DNA of 64,000 nucleotides, taken from contig NZ_CP129104.1 in assembly GCF_030406605.1 (NCBI RefSeq), positions 1,626,542 through 1,690,541 on the forward strand, given 5' to 3'. The notes below the pieces were generated by a model that did not search any database, was not told the DNA's origin, and saw only the letters and a list, made by a program, of their open reading frames with translations. Within the stretch, counting starts at the first letter, position 1, and the number at the start of each line of letters is the position of its first letter. Below, in pieces: positions 1 through 9,149 of this stretch. The position numbers were made by a program, and so were the translations under genes. Source of the DNA: Curtobacterium sp. 458 (GTDB lineage Bacteria > Actinomycetota > Actinomycetes > Actinomycetales > Microbacteriaceae).

Positions 1-1826
1 TTGCTGCCGGCTCGGCGGGAGTAGTCGTCGAAGCCCGGCACGACGTGGCTGATGTGGTCACGGACGACGCCGTAGTCGTCGCGCATCGCCTCCCACGCGA
101 TCGGCACCCGGTCGCCGAGGACGGCGCGGGCGAGCTCGCAGACGATCGCGACCTCGGACCGGAGGCCCGGTGCGACCGGCGGCACCTGGCCGTGGCTGCC
201 GTGCACGGAGCAGACGGTGTCCTCGACCGAGACGAACTGCGGTCCCGAGGCCTGGACGTCGACCTCGGTGCGGCCCATCGTCGGCAGGATGAGGGCCTCC
301 TTCCCGACGACGGCGTGCGAGCGGTTCAGCTTCGTGGACACCTGGACGGTCATCTCGGTACCGCGGAACGCCGCTTCGGCGAGCTGGGAGTCGGAGATCG
401 CGCCGACGAGGTTGCCGCCCATCCCCATCCAGAACCGCACGTCGCCGCGCTGCATCGCCTGGATGCCCTTGAGCGCGTCGACGCCGTGCTCACGTGGCGG
501 GTCGAAGTGGAACTCCTCCGCCAGGGCGTCGAGGAAGGTGTCGGGCATCTGCTCCCAGATCCCCATCGTGCGGTCGCCCTGCACGTTGCTGTGCCCGCGG
601 ATCGGGGAGGCGCCGGCGCCGGGCTTGCCGATGTTCCCGCGGAGCAGCAGGAGGTTGATGATCTCCTTGATCGTGTCGACGGCCTTGGTGTGCTGGGTGA
701 TGCCCATCGCCCACGTGATGATCGTCCGTTCCGAGCGCAGGTAGCGGTCGGCGAGCTCGTCGATCTCGGTGAGGGACAGTCCCGTGGCGCGGACGACCTC
801 GTCGTCGTCGACCTGCAGGATGTGCTGCACGAAGGCGTCGTAGCCGCTCGTGTGCTCGTCGATGAACGCCCGGTCCACCACGGTGCCCGGGGCCGCCTGC
901 TCGGCGAGGACGACCCGCTTCGCGACCGCCTGCAGCAGCGCCATGTCGCCGCCGAGCCGGATCTGCAGGAACTGGTCGGCGATCTGGGTGCCGTGGCCGA
1001 CGACCCCGCGGACGCGCTGCGGGTTCTTGTAGCGGCGGAGGCCGGCCTCGGGGAGTGGGTTCACGGCGACGATCTCCGCGCCGTTCTGCTTGGCGTCCTC
1101 GAGCGCGGTGAGCATGCGGGGGTGGTTCGTGCCGGGGTTCTGCCCCATCACGATGATGAGCTCGGTCTGCTCGAAGTCGTCGTAGGCGATGGTCGACTTG
1201 CCGATGCCGACGACTTCGGCCATCGCGAGGCTCGTCGACTCGTGGCACATGTTCGAGCAGTCCGGCAGGTTGTTCGTCCCGAAGGCCCGGACGAAGAGCT
1301 GGTAGACGAACGCCGCTTCGTTCGAGGTGCGTCCGGACGTGTAGAACGACGCCTGGTCCGGGCTGTCGAGGCCGTTGAGGTGCTCTGCGATGAGCTCGTA
1401 CGCGCGCTCCCAGCTGACGGGCTCGTAGTGGTCCTTCCCCGCGGGCTTCCACACCGGCTCGGTCAGGCGACCCTGCATACCGAGCCAGTACTCGGTCTTG
1501 CCGGCGAGGTCGTCGACGGAGTGCTCCGCCCAGAAGGTCCGCGGCACGGTGACCGGGGTGGCCTCCCACACCACGGCCTTGCCGCCGTTCTCGCAGAACT
1601 CCGCGGTCTTGCGCTTGTCCGGGTCGGGCCAGGCGCAGCTCATGCAGTCGTACCCGCCCTTCTGGTTCAGGGCGAGCATGAGCTTGGCGGTCCGCGCGGC
1701 ACCGAGCTGTTCGAGCGCGGGCCCCATCGAGTGCAGGACGCCGGGGACCCCGGCGGCCCAGTCCTTCGGCTCACCGACCTCGAGGCCGGCGTCCGTCACG
1801 TCGTCGGTCGGGGGCTGCTTCGTCAT
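1..1826 (-). CDS. FdhF/YdeP-family molybdopterin oxidoreductase (C-terminus outside window)
   Basis: Large molybdopterin-dependent oxidoreductase of the FdhF/YdeP group, annotated in relatives as a formate-dehydrogenase-like alpha subunit; the physiological substrate is uncertain. I translate 608 residues before the window edge, so the C-terminal molybdopterin-binding part is missing. The N-terminus carries [11 protein letters not shown] followed by [13 protein letters not shown], giving cysteines 61, 64 and 78, the expected iron-sulfur ligands of this family. The ATG at 1826 overlaps the fdhD stop (ATGA, 1823-1826), so the two genes are translationally coupled. Its position behind mobA-DUF6457-moeA-fdhD fits a Mo-bis-MGD enzyme placed beside its own cofactor and sulfuration genes. 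The opposite strand is also open over this stretch but its translation has no family features. Confidence 0.9.
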   Translation of the reverse strand, partial: MTKQPPTDDVTDAGLEVGEPKDWAAGVPGVLHSMGPALEQLGAARTAKLMLALNQKGGYDCMSCAWPDPDKRKTAEFCENGGKAVVWEATPVTVPRTFWAEHSVDDLAGKTEYWLGMQGRLTEPVWKPAGKDHYEPVSWERAYELIAEHLNGLDSPDQASFYTSGRTSNEAAFVYQLFVRAFGTNNLPDCSNMCHESTSLAMAEVVGIGKSTIAYDDFEQTELIIVMGQNPGTNHPRMLTALEDAKQNGAEIVAVNPLPEAGLRRYKNPQRVRGVVGHGTQIADQFLQIRLGGDMALLQAVAKRVVLAEQAAPGTVVDRAFIDEHTSGYDAFVQHILQVDDDEVVRATGLSLTEIDELADRYLRSERTIITWAMGITQHTKAVDTIKEIINLLLLRGNIGKPGAGASPIRGHSNVQGDRTMGIWEQMPDTFLDALAEEFHFDPPREHGVDALKGIQAMQRGDVRFWMGMGGNLVGAISDSQLAEAAFRGTEMTVQVSTKLNRSHAVVGKEALILPTMGRTEVDVQASGPQFVSVEDTVCSVHGSHGQVPPVAPGLRSEVAIVCELARAVLGDRVPIAWEAMRDDYGVVRDHISHVVPGFDDYSRRAGS

Positions 1827-2704
1827 CGGGCGTTCACGGTCTCTCGGTCGCTGCTGCTGTCGGTGGTGGTGTCGGGTTCGACGATGCGCTCGGGTCGGCT
1901 GTAGACGACCATGCTCTGGCCGCGGAGGAACCCGACGATCGTGATGCCGACCTCGTTCGCGAGGTCGACGGCGAGCGACGACGGTGCGGACACCGCGGCG
2001 AGCACCGGGATCCCGGCCATCGAGGCCTTCTGTGTCAACTCGAAGCTCGCGCGGCCGCTCACCATGAGCACGGTGCCGGTGAGGGGCAGACGCCCGTCCT
2101 TCACCGCCCAGCCGATGACCTTGTCGACGGCGTTGTGCCGGCCCACGTCCTCGCGGAGGACGAGCATCCGCCCGGTGCGTCCGTCGAAGAGCGCTGCGGC
2201 GTGCAGGCCGCCCGTCTTCTCGAACACGGCCTGCTGGTCGCGGAGCAGGTCGGGGAACGTCGCGAGGAGCGCCGGGTCGAGGACGAGGTCGTCGTGCAGG
2301 ACGGCGTGCTGCGAGGTCGTCCGGACGGCGTCGATGCTCGCCTTGCCGCAGAGCCCGCACGAGCTCGTCGTGTAGAAGGCACGCTCCAGGCTCGGATCCG
2401 GCGCGGGGACACCGGGCGCGAGGGTGACGTCGAGCACGTTGTACGTGTTGAGCCCCTCCTCGGTCGCTCCCGCGCAGTACCGGGCAGCGAGGAAGTCGTC
2501 ACCGCGTGCGATGACCCCCTCGGACACGAGGAAGCCCGCGGCGAGGTCGACGTCGTTCCCCGGAGTCCGCATCGTGATAGCGAGGGACGAGCCGCCGACC
2601 CGGATCTCGAGCGGCTCCTCGACGGCGAGCAGGTCCTCCCGGACCGACCGCGAGGTGCCGACCGTGATGCGGGTGACCCGCTTCCGTGCGGTGATCCGGT
2701 TCAT
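1823..2704 (-). CDS. fdhD: FdhD sulfurtransferase for formate-dehydrogenase-type enzymes
   Basis: 293 residues, normal length for FdhD, which transfers sulfur from a cysteine desulfurase to the molybdenum cofactor of formate-dehydrogenase-type enzymes. The diagnostic CGLCG motif (Cys116, Cys119) is intact in [12 protein letters not shown], and the conserved [16 protein letters not shown] stretch follows near residue 185. The ATG at 2704 is preceded by TAGACC six bases upstream, a near-match to the leaderless promoter pattern seen elsewhere here, but the 47-bp gap from moeA also allows read-through. The stop overlaps the start of the FdhF-like gene, strongly suggesting that this is the enzyme served. 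Confidence 0.96.
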   Translation of the reverse strand: MNRITARKRVTRITVGTSRSVREDLLAVEEPLEIRVGGSSLAITMRTPGNDVDLAAGFLVSEGVIARGDDFLAARYCAGATEEGLNTYNVLDVTLAPGVPAPDPSLERAFYTTSSCGLCGKASIDAVRTTSQHAVLHDDLVLDPALLATFPDLLRDQQAVFEKTGGLHAAALFDGRTGRMLVLREDVGRHNAVDKVIGWAVKDGRLPLTGTVLMVSGRASFELTQKASMAGIPVLAAVSAPSSLAVDLANEVGITIVGFLRGQSMVVYSRPERIVEPDTTTDSSSDRETVNAR

Positions 2705-2751
2705 GGCTCGGGTCTACCACCCGCACCCGTCGCCCACCAGTGCGGTGCGGG

Positions 2752-3921
2752 TCACGTCCACGGCAGACGGAGTGCCGGCACGACGGCACCGGCCCGCACG
2801 CCGCCCGCCTCGACGACCGCCAGCCCGTCCGCGTCCGCCAGCCCGCGGAGCATCGCCGGCGACTGGTGGGTGGTCGGCACCGCGCCGTCCGGGGTCGACC
2901 GGTACGCGAGGACGAGCGCACCCGGGCGTTCGTTCGGTACGTCGGCGGCGATCGGCACCCGGTCCGGCTCGTCGAGGGCACGTCCGGTCATCCCGGCCAC
3001 GAGCGGACCGCCGAGCAGCACCGCGCCGACCATCGCCGCCATCGGGTTGCCCGGCAGGCAGAGGTACAGCGTCCGGCCGCGTCGGGCGAGCATCGTCGGC
3101 CGTCCTGGTCGCACGTCGACGCGGTCGACGACGAGTTCCGCGCCGATCCGTCCCAGCGCGCCGCGGACGTGGTCGGTCGACGACCCGGCCGTCCCGCCCG
3201 TCGTCACGACCAACCGCTCGATGGCGTCACCGAGCACCCGTTCGGTCGCCGCGGGGTCGTCGGACACCCGCTCGGCGGTGCCCGTCGACGCACCGAACCC
3301 CTGCAGGACGGCGGGGAGCGTCATGGTGAACACGTCCCGGACCCGACCGGGTTCCGGGACACCCCGCCCGACGATCTCGTCCCCGAGCACGGCGACGCGG
3401 ACGGTCGGCGCGGGGACGACGTCGAGGTCGTCGACGCCCGAAGCGGCGGCGAGGGCGATCCGGGGCGGTGTGAGCACGGTCCCTGCGGCGAAGAGCAGCT
3501 CCCCGACGGAGATCTCCTCGCCCGCGGGCCGGACGTGTCGACGGATCCCGATGGTGTGCCGCACGAGCCGTCCGTCGACGACGTCGGCGTCCTCCGAGCG
3601 CACGACCGACGTCGTCCCGGGCGGGATCGGCGCCCCGGTCGTGATCGGCCGCGCCCGACCCGCGTCGAGCCGCTCGGTCGACGGAGCCGCCCCGGCGACG
3701 ATCGCGGCGCCGAGCGACCACGGGCCCTCGCCCGCCACCGCCCAGCCGTCCATCGCGGCGCCGTCGTGGCCGGGGACGGCGCCGGGGGCGGTCAGGTCCG
3801 ACGCGAGCACCCGCCCGAGACCGTCCGCGAGCTCCACCCGGACACCGGGCTCGCACAGTGCAGCCCCGGCCGCGTGCGCCGCTGCCCGGGCGTCGGCCCA
3901 CTGCGCCGGGCCGCCCGTCAC
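2752..3921 (-). CDS. moeA: MoeA molybdopterin molybdenumtransferase
   Basis: 389 residues. MoeA inserts molybdate into adenylylated molybdopterin, the last common step of Mo-cofactor synthesis. Family motifs are visible in order: HDGAAMDGWAV (NSAMDG-type), GAPIPPGTTSVV, GDEIVGRG, TTGGTAGSSTDHV and LPGNPMAAMVG. I chose the GTG at 3921 because it overlaps the upstream DUF6457 stop as GTGA (3918-3921). The frame stays open upstream into mobA antisense sequence, but that extension resembles nothing. Gene order mobA-DUF6457-moeA points to one transcript. Confidence 0.95.
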   Translation of the reverse strand: MTGGPAQWADARAAAHAAGAALCEPGVRVELADGLGRVLASDLTAPGAVPGHDGAAMDGWAVAGEGPWSLGAAIVAGAAPSTERLDAGRARPITTGAPIPPGTTSVVRSEDADVVDGRLVRHTIGIRRHVRPAGEEISVGELLFAAGTVLTPPRIALAAASGVDDLDVVPAPTVRVAVLGDEIVGRGVPEPGRVRDVFTMTLPAVLQGFGASTGTAERVSDDPAATERVLGDAIERLVVTTGGTAGSSTDHVRGALGRIGAELVVDRVDVRPGRPTMLARRGRTLYLCLPGNPMAAMVGAVLLGGPLVAGMTGRALDEPDRVPIAADVPNERPGALVLAYRSTPDGAVPTTHQSPAMLRGLADADGLAVVEAGGVRAGAVVPALRLPWT

Positions 3922-4184
3922 GCTCCGTCCTGCTCGGCGCGCGCCGCGGCGAGGCGGGTCGCGGTGGCGACGGCGTCGGACAGGTCCTCGGTGCTGCCGC
4001 CGCGGAGCCCGGCCGCGTACCCGACGAGGAACGTGGTCAGCGGCGCGGCCGGCCGTGCCACCCCGTGCGCGGCGTCGCGGGCGAGGTCGAGCACGACACC
4101 GATGTCGATGGCGGAGTCTGCGGGCAGACCGAGCGCCTCGGCGAGCTCGGCCCTCCACCCTGCGAGGACGTCGTCTGTGGTCAT
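3918..4184 (-). CDS. DUF6457-type small protein of the Mo-cofactor operon
   Basis: Small acidic protein of 88 residues from the ATG at 4184; a TTG at 4196 would add four residues (MTGD). It looks like the DUF6457 family, which I recall as a recurrent neighbour of mobA and moeA in actinobacteria. The sequence is helical and alanine-rich (TFLVGYAAGLRG, followed by DAVATATRLAAARAEQDGA) with no catalytic signature. It lies 45 bp downstream of mobA and overlaps moeA by GTGA, so a role in Mo-cofactor guanylylation or insertion is inferred from position alone. Confidence 0.8.
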   Translation of the reverse strand: MTTDDVLAGWRAELAEALGLPADSAIDIGVVLDLARDAAHGVARPAAPLTTFLVGYAAGLRGGSTEDLSDAVATATRLAAARAEQDGA

Positions 4185-4229
4185 GTCGCCAGTCAAGCAG
4201 TGCCGGGGACACCGGGCCTCGCGACGGGC

Positions 4230-4817
4230 TCAGGTGAGCCGTTCGGCGTCGTCCGGGGTGTCGACGTCCGCGCAGAGTGCGGAGGGCACCGGCACCTCCA
4301 CGAGCGTGAGCGGAGCGGTCAGCCGACGGAGCGACGCACCGACGACCTCGTCGAGGCTGTCGACCGCAGTCCGGAGGGCCGTCGACCGGTACAACGCCAG
4401 GAGCGGCTGGCGGCGTCCGTCGTCGTCGACCGCGACCCACCCGTCCCGATCTGCATCGTCGTCTGCGGGATCGACGGCTCGGAGCAGGAGCGTCACGGCC
4501 TCCACCGGCCGGACCAGGTCGCAGGCCAGCACCAGCGTGAGCGGGGCGCTCGCCGGAACCGCGCCGAAGCCCGCTGCGAGCCCGCTCACCGGACCGCCGA
4601 ACGGCGGGTCCTCACGGACGAGCACGATCCCGGTCGGCGTTCGGGCGTCCTCCCTCGACCCCACCAGGACCGTCCGCCGGGCGCCGGCGGCGGCGTGCAC
4701 CGCGCGGTCGAGGAGGGTGTCACCGGGCGCGCCGAGCGCGGTCTTGTCGATGCCCCCGAGACGCGCGGCGCGTCCGCCTGCGAGCAGGACGGCGTCGAAC
4801 GACGGGAGGGCGGACAC
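4230..4817 (-). CDS. mobA: MobA-like molybdenum cofactor guanylyltransferase
   Basis: 195 residues. MobA attaches GMP to molybdopterin to make the MGD form used by formate-dehydrogenase-like enzymes. The N-terminal nucleotidyltransferase signature AVLLAGGRAARLGGIDKTAL (LAGGxxxRxGxDK) is intact, with the later VLACDLVRP motif holding the metal-binding aspartate. The GTG start at 4817 sits six bases after TAGCGT, so the operon probably begins here as a leaderless message. Confidence 0.92.
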   Translation of the reverse strand: MSALPSFDAVLLAGGRAARLGGIDKTALGAPGDTLLDRAVHAAAGARRTVLVGSREDARTPTGIVLVREDPPFGGPVSGLAAGFGAVPASAPLTLVLACDLVRPVEAVTLLLRAVDPADDDADRDGWVAVDDDGRRQPLLALYRSTALRTAVDSLDEVVGASLRRLTAPLTLVEVPVPSALCADVDTPDDAERLT

Positions 4818-4823
4818 GTCCGC

Positions 4824-4829
4824 ACGCTA
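4824..4829 (-). promoter_or_regulatory. -10 element of the mobA operon (leaderless)
   Basis: On the minus strand TAGCGT is followed by six bases (GCGGAC) and then the GTG of mobA. A transcript starting at the usual distance would begin at or next to the start codon. No good -35 hexamer is visible. Confidence 0.6.
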
Positions 4830-4911
4830 CCGGCCTGGAGGCACGGCTCGACTCCGCCACGCACCGCTCGACCGCACGCGGGCCGTGTCGCGGCACGTGG
4901 CCGGTCCGCGC

Positions 4912-6987
4912 TCAGTGGCAGCGTTCCAGGGTGAAGGACGGCTCGGCGTCGAACCCACCGCGGACGGTTCCGGACGGGCCGCTCGACGTGGACGTCGACC
5001 CCCAGTGCCGCACGGTCGTGCACCCGAGCGCGTCGGTCGCCTGCACGACGGGGTCGCTGCTCGTGGCCGAGGACGCGACGACGAGGAGCCGGTCGGTCCC
5101 GGTCGCGACGAGTCGCTCGATCTGGGCCGCGGTGAACACCGGCACGTGCCCGGAGAACCCGCCGTCGGTGAGGACCTCGCGCCCGGTGTCGCCGATGACG
5201 TCCGCGGAGATGCGCCACGAGTCCGTGAGGAACAGCGGCCGTCCGTCCTGCCCGCCACCGTCCTGCTCGGCCGTGCGGACGAGGGAGGCCTCGCTCGCCG
5301 ACAACGACGGGTGACCACCCCAGACGTCCGGCACCGAGACGTGGAACGCCGAGTGCAGCACGACGCTCCGGTCCGCCCCGGCCATCCCCTGTCGGGCGAG
5401 AGCGAACGCCCGCTCCGGAGTGCGACCACCGAAGGCGTACGCCCCGGTGCCGGTGCCGACCGAGGCATCGCCGCCGCTGCCGTCCCGAGCCGCGTCGAGG
5501 GCCTGCAGCGAGAAACAGGCCGGCCCGGCGACGACCGCGGCGACGAGCAGAGCCGTCGTCGCCCGTCGCCCGCGCGTGCCGGTCCGCACGGAGACACCGC
5601 CCCAGTGCACGAGCAGCGCGATGAGCGCGGCGATCGTCAGCCCCACCGCCACCGCGCCGAGCACCACCGGTTCGGCGGACGACCGCGCGAGCCACGTCCA
5701 CCAGGCGCCCTGCACCACGAGGAGCCCGACCGGGACGGCGCGGAGCCGTCGGTCCGCAGCGTCGACCAGGGACGCCGCGCCCCACCAGCCGACCGCAGCG
5801 AGCACGGCGAGCTGGACGCCGATGCCGGCGACGTAGGCGGTGTGCGGGAGTCGCATGACGGACAGCACCACGACCGCCGTGATCAGCCACACGCAGACCG
5901 TGACGAGCGCTGCGAAGGCGGGACGTGCCTCCCGGCCGGTGCGACGGGGCCACCACCGGACAGCACCGATCCCGATGCCGGCGACCGCGGCCGGCCACGA
6001 CCAGCCCACCTGCGAGGCGTACCGCGGCGAGAAGAGCTGCAGCAGGGTCGTCCCGGTGCGGTGCGGCACCCCGCCGAGGCCGTGGAAGCCGTGGGCCAGG
6101 TGCGCACCCGCGCGGGCGAACGCACCGCCGAGCGCGTTGACGGCGCCGGGCCACGCGCCGGGCAGGAACCGGTCGACGCCGTTGTACCCGAACACCATCG
6201 CGAACACGCTGTCGTCCGTCGAGCCGTCGACGTAGGGGTGGTCCGCCGTCGGCAGCAGCTCGACCACCACCGACCACGCGAGGCTCGCGACGAGCGTCGA
6301 CGCGACGAGCACCGTGACGTGCCCGAGCGTGCGACGCCACCGCGCCCCCGGGGCCGACAGCGCCACCACCGTCCCGACCACGAGCGCGGGGACGACCAGC
6401 CACGCCTGGAGCATCTTCGCCTGGAAACCCACCCCGACGAAGAGCCCCGCGAGCACGAGCGGCCACCAGCGCCCGGTCAGGGCGGCACGCTGCCACCAGA
6501 CGAGCGCGACGGCGAGGGCCATCGTGAGGAGCCCGTCCTCCATCGGGTGGCCGAACATCGACACGAAGATCGGGGTGGCCGCCGCGAGGGCCGCCGCGAC
6601 GAGTCCGACCCGGGCGCCGGTCCAGCGCAGCCCCACGACCGACACCGCCACGGTCGTGACAGCGCCCTCGACCACCTGCGGCAGCGCGAGCGCGGCGGTG
6701 GACATGCCGAACACGTGCACGCTGATCGCCTGGGGGACCGCGAAGCCCGCGAGCTTGTCGAGCGTGACGGTCGCGCCGGGATCGAACGAACCGCTGAGGA
6801 ACGCGGGCAGGGACTCGGACATCGAGCGGGCCGCGGCGGCGTAGAAGTCCGAGTCGCCGCCCCGTGCGAGGTTCCAGCTCGTCAGGACGGCGCCGAGCAC
6901 GACGACGAGGGTGAGGACGGCGAGCTGGCGCCGCGGCTGGTGCAGCCAGCGGGCGGGACGCGCACCGGTGCGGTCGGGCATGGTCAT
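4912..6987 (-). CDS. GT39/ArnT-type membrane glycosyltransferase
   Basis: 691 residues with about a dozen hydrophobic segments after a short basic N-terminus, and a soluble C-terminal domain from about residue 500. It fits the ArnT/PMT-like lipid-linked sugar transferases, which use polyprenyl-phosphate sugars on the outer membrane face. The first outer loop carries GGDSDFYAAAARSMSES followed by SFDPGATVTLDKL, the family's catalytic-aspartate region, although the usual DKPP motif reads DKLA here. ATG at 6987. The 94-bp gap from mobA shows it is separate from the Mo operon. The acceptor cannot be deduced from sequence. Confidence 0.85.
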   Translation of the reverse strand: MTMPDRTGARPARWLHQPRRQLAVLTLVVVLGAVLTSWNLARGGDSDFYAAAARSMSESLPAFLSGSFDPGATVTLDKLAGFAVPQAISVHVFGMSTAALALPQVVEGAVTTVAVSVVGLRWTGARVGLVAAALAAATPIFVSMFGHPMEDGLLTMALAVALVWWQRAALTGRWWPLVLAGLFVGVGFQAKMLQAWLVVPALVVGTVVALSAPGARWRRTLGHVTVLVASTLVASLAWSVVVELLPTADHPYVDGSTDDSVFAMVFGYNGVDRFLPGAWPGAVNALGGAFARAGAHLAHGFHGLGGVPHRTGTTLLQLFSPRYASQVGWSWPAAVAGIGIGAVRWWPRRTGREARPAFAALVTVCVWLITAVVVLSVMRLPHTAYVAGIGVQLAVLAAVGWWGAASLVDAADRRLRAVPVGLLVVQGAWWTWLARSSAEPVVLGAVAVGLTIAALIALLVHWGGVSVRTGTRGRRATTALLVAAVVAGPACFSLQALDAARDGSGGDASVGTGTGAYAFGGRTPERAFALARQGMAGADRSVVLHSAFHVSVPDVWGGHPSLSASEASLVRTAEQDGGGQDGRPLFLTDSWRISADVIGDTGREVLTDGGFSGHVPVFTAAQIERLVATGTDRLLVVASSATSSDPVVQATDALGCTTVRHWGSTSTSSGPSGTVRGGFDAEPSFTLERCH

Positions 6988-7071
6988 GACGGCAATGTGG
7001 TGCCCGCGTCGATGAGGGAGCCGGAGATCCGTCCGGGTCCGGCAGCGGGTTCGTTCAGGCGGTGTCCGCTC

Positions 7072-7680
7072 TCAGGAACCGTCGCGGAGGTCGGCGAGCG
7101 TTCCGGCGGCCAAGGCGATGAGGTCGAAGGTCACCGTGCAGCCGTCCCCGAGCGGGGCCTGCGCGAGGAAGCCGACCGAGAACGGCTGCGCGCCGGGGTC
7201 GAGGCGGAAGGTCCGGACGAAGTCCCACGTCACGCCGTCGTCGGACGCGTGGAACGCGAACACGGGACCCACGCGGGCGATCCGTAGGGAAACGCTCGGA
7301 CCGGAGAGCAGCCGGCCGTTCCCGTCGTCCGAGAAGCCGTCCGTCACGACGCTGACCACCATGTCCTCACCCTGCGGGGAGTGCTCGTCGCAGAGCTTCG
7401 CCCAGTGGTCCCGATCCGACCACAGCGCGAGTGCTCCGGCGTCGAAGGTGGTCCGTTCACCGTGCACGGTCACGCGGGCGGAGAAGACGAAGTCGCCGTC
7501 CGGTGCGGGGAAGGCGAGGGCGGTGGCGCCGTGTTGCTGCGGCCCGCCGGCAGCGTCGTTCGTCCAGTCCACCCCTGCGGCCGACACGAGGGTCAGTGAA
7601 CCGGTGTCGGAGTCGAGGTGAGCGGTGCCGTCGAGACCGGTCCAGTGGAGGGGCGGAAGGCCGGGGACACGGGTGGTCAC
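7072..7680 (-). CDS. DUF1349 beta-sandwich protein
   Basis: 202 residues matching the DUF1349 concanavalin-like fold seen in many bacterial proteins of unknown or carbohydrate-related function. Recognisable stretches are FVFSARVTVHGERTTFDAGALALWSD, followed by WAKLCDEHSPQGEDMVVSVVTDGFSD, and FVRTFRLDPG. No signal peptide. I chose the GTG at 7680 because TACCGT lies exactly six bases upstream; the frame is open further upstream but that part is the complement of the neighbouring flavoprotein gene. It is divergent from that gene, with only 28 bp between the starts. Confidence 0.85.
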   Translation of the reverse strand: MTTRVPGLPPLHWTGLDGTAHLDSDTGSLTLVSAAGVDWTNDAAGGPQQHGATALAFPAPDGDFVFSARVTVHGERTTFDAGALALWSDRDHWAKLCDEHSPQGEDMVVSVVTDGFSDDGNGRLLSGPSVSLRIARVGPVFAFHASDDGVTWDFVRTFRLDPGAQPFSVGFLAQAPLGDGCTVTFDLIALAAGTLADLRDGS

Positions 7681-7708
7681 GACCGCACGGTACCGGTTGG
7701 ATGGGGTG

Positions 7709-8314
7709 GTGTCCGTGCTCATCGTCACCGCCCACCCCGATCCCGAGTCGCTGACCCGCGCGATCGCGCGGGCACTCGCTCGCGCGCTGGAGGGCGACGG
7801 AGCGGCGCCCGTCGCGGTGGCCGACCTCGACGCGGAGGCGTTCGATCCTCGCTTCACGCTCGCCGACCGACATGCGTACCGGACCGGGCACGACGCTCCG
7901 GCCGACGTCGCGGCCGAGCGAGCGCGGCTGGACCACGTCGACGACCTCGTCCTCGTGTTCCCCGTGTACTGGTGGTCGATGCCGGCGCTGCTGAAGGGGT
8001 GGGTCGACCGGGTCTTCGGCAACGGCTGGGCATTCCGCGTCGGACCGGACGGCAGGATCGTGCGGCTCCTCGGCGACCTCACCGTGCACTTCGTCCCGAT
8101 CGCCGGCGACGACGCGGGACGGTACGGACGGCACGGCTACGACCAGGCCTTCACGGCGCAGGTCGAGCACGGCATCGTCGACTACTGCGGCGCTCGCAGG
8201 GGCGCGACCGCCTGGCTGCACGAGTCGGAGACGGAGGATCCGGATGCCCGCTCGGCGACCGTCCGCGCCGTCGTCGAGGCCGTCCGCGACGCGGTGGTGC
8301 AGGCGCACCGGTAG
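7709..8314 (+). CDS. NAD(P)H-dependent quinone-reductase-like flavoprotein
   Basis: 201 residues of flavodoxin-like fold, resembling MdaB/KefF-type NAD(P)H:quinone oxidoreductases that protect against quinones and electrophiles. It begins SVLIVTAHPDPESLTRAI (the FMN-phosphate loop), followed by DDLVLVFPVYWWSMPALLKGWVDRVFGNGWAF, the family signature for the substrate pocket. GTG at 7709 is preferred: TTGGAT lies six bases upstream and the protein starts at the first strand. The TetR gene follows after nine bases, so the regulator likely responds to a substrate of this enzyme. Confidence 0.85.
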   Translation: MSVLIVTAHPDPESLTRAIARALARALEGDGAAPVAVADLDAEAFDPRFTLADRHAYRTGHDAPADVAAERARLDHVDDLVLVFPVYWWSMPALLKGWVDRVFGNGWAFRVGPDGRIVRLLGDLTVHFVPIAGDDAGRYGRHGYDQAFTAQVEHGIVDYCGARRGATAWLHESETEDPDARSATVRAVVEAVRDAVVQAHR

Positions 8315-8323
8315 CGTGTCGGC

Positions 8324-8929
8324 ATGCCCCGCTTCACACCGCCGCCGGCCGACGCCGTCCGCGGACGACTCCTGGACGCGGCCCGCGACGAGTTCGCATC
8401 GCAGGGGGTGACCGGGGCGAAGGTCGAGCGGATCGCCGCCGCTGCCGACAGCAACAAGGCCCAGCTGTTCCACTACTTCGGCGGCAAGGACGGCTTGTAC
8501 GAGGCGCTCCTCGAGCAGACCGCGACCGAGCTCGCCGCCGAGGCCCCGCTCGACGTCGACGACCTGGCCGAGTACGCCGGTCGTCTGCACGACGCCTACA
8601 CCCGTCGGCCGTGGGTGCCGCGGCTCCTGACCTGGCACCGGCTCGAGGGCCGTCCGGTCGAGTCGCTCGAGGGCGCCCGGGCGGACGCCGTCGCCACGGT
8701 CGAGGCAGCACAGCGAGCTGGCGTGCTGCCCCGGACCTTCCGACCGGCCGTGCTGCTCGGGCTGGTCGAGCACCTGGCGGCGTTCTGGGCGGAGACCGCG
8801 CCGGAGGCCGAGGGTCCCGTCGCGGCAGTGTCCCCGCAGCGGCGGCGGCAGGCCGTCGTCGACGCGGTGGCGGCGTTGCTCGGACGGTCGGCGGATTCCC
8901 GGCCGCGTGGGAGTTCGCTGGGCGCATGA
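8324..8929 (+). CDS. TetR-family regulator of the adjacent flavoprotein
   Basis: 201 residues. The N-terminal helix-turn-helix reads LLDAARDEFASQGVTGAKVERIAAAADSNKAQLFHYFGGKDGLYEALL, typical of TetR; the C-terminal ligand-binding domain is not diagnostic. TAGCGT at 8312-8317 overlaps the stop codon of the upstream gene and lies six bases before the ATG, so tetR may also have its own leaderless promoter. Its stop overlaps the next small gene by ATGA. Confidence 0.9.
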   Translation: MPRFTPPPADAVRGRLLDAARDEFASQGVTGAKVERIAAAADSNKAQLFHYFGGKDGLYEALLEQTATELAAEAPLDVDDLAEYAGRLHDAYTRRPWVPRLLTWHRLEGRPVESLEGARADAVATVEAAQRAGVLPRTFRPAVLLGLVEHLAAFWAETAPEAEGPVAAVSPQRRRQAVVDAVAALLGRSADSRPRGSSLGA

Positions 8930-9147
8930 GCGAGTTCGTGAGGGACAACCCGGCCGCCGGACCCGAGGAGCCGGACGCGTACGGCATCGACCTCGTCGAC
9001 GGCGACGAGCCGTCCGTCCGCCTGCTGGTGCGTGGCGAGCTGCCGGAGTCGGTCGAGCACGACGGCCGGACCTGGGTGGCCACCGACGAGACGCACGACC
9101 CTGGTGACGACGGCCCGCCGATCGCCGTGTTCCGGCCGCAGGACTGA
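8926..9147 (+). CDS. small acidic protein, unknown
   Basis: 73 residues, rich in Asp, Glu and Pro, with no cysteines and no membrane segment. I do not recognise a family. The ATG at 8926 overlaps the tetR stop (ATGA) and the arr gene follows after two bases, so it is probably translated as part of a four-gene message. Reality is supported by this tight spacing and by actinobacterial codon bias. Confidence 0.6.
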   Translation: MSEFVRDNPAAGPEEPDAYGIDLVDGDEPSVRLLVRGELPESVEHDGRTWVATDETHDPGDDGPPIAVFRPQD

Positions 9148-9149
9148 CC

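Noticed and set aside
45..1904. Long open frame on the plus strand opposite the FdhF-like gene
   Set aside because: Its translation is Arg/Asp/Val-rich with no family features, and the minus strand gives a clear FdhF/YdeP sequence with iron-sulfur cysteines. Long antisense frames are expected at this GC content.
2740..7287. 4.5-kb plus-strand open frame
   Set aside because: It runs antisense across moeA, DUF6457, mobA and the glycosyltransferase, all of which carry recognisable motifs; the plus-strand translation is low-complexity Arg/Pro/His.
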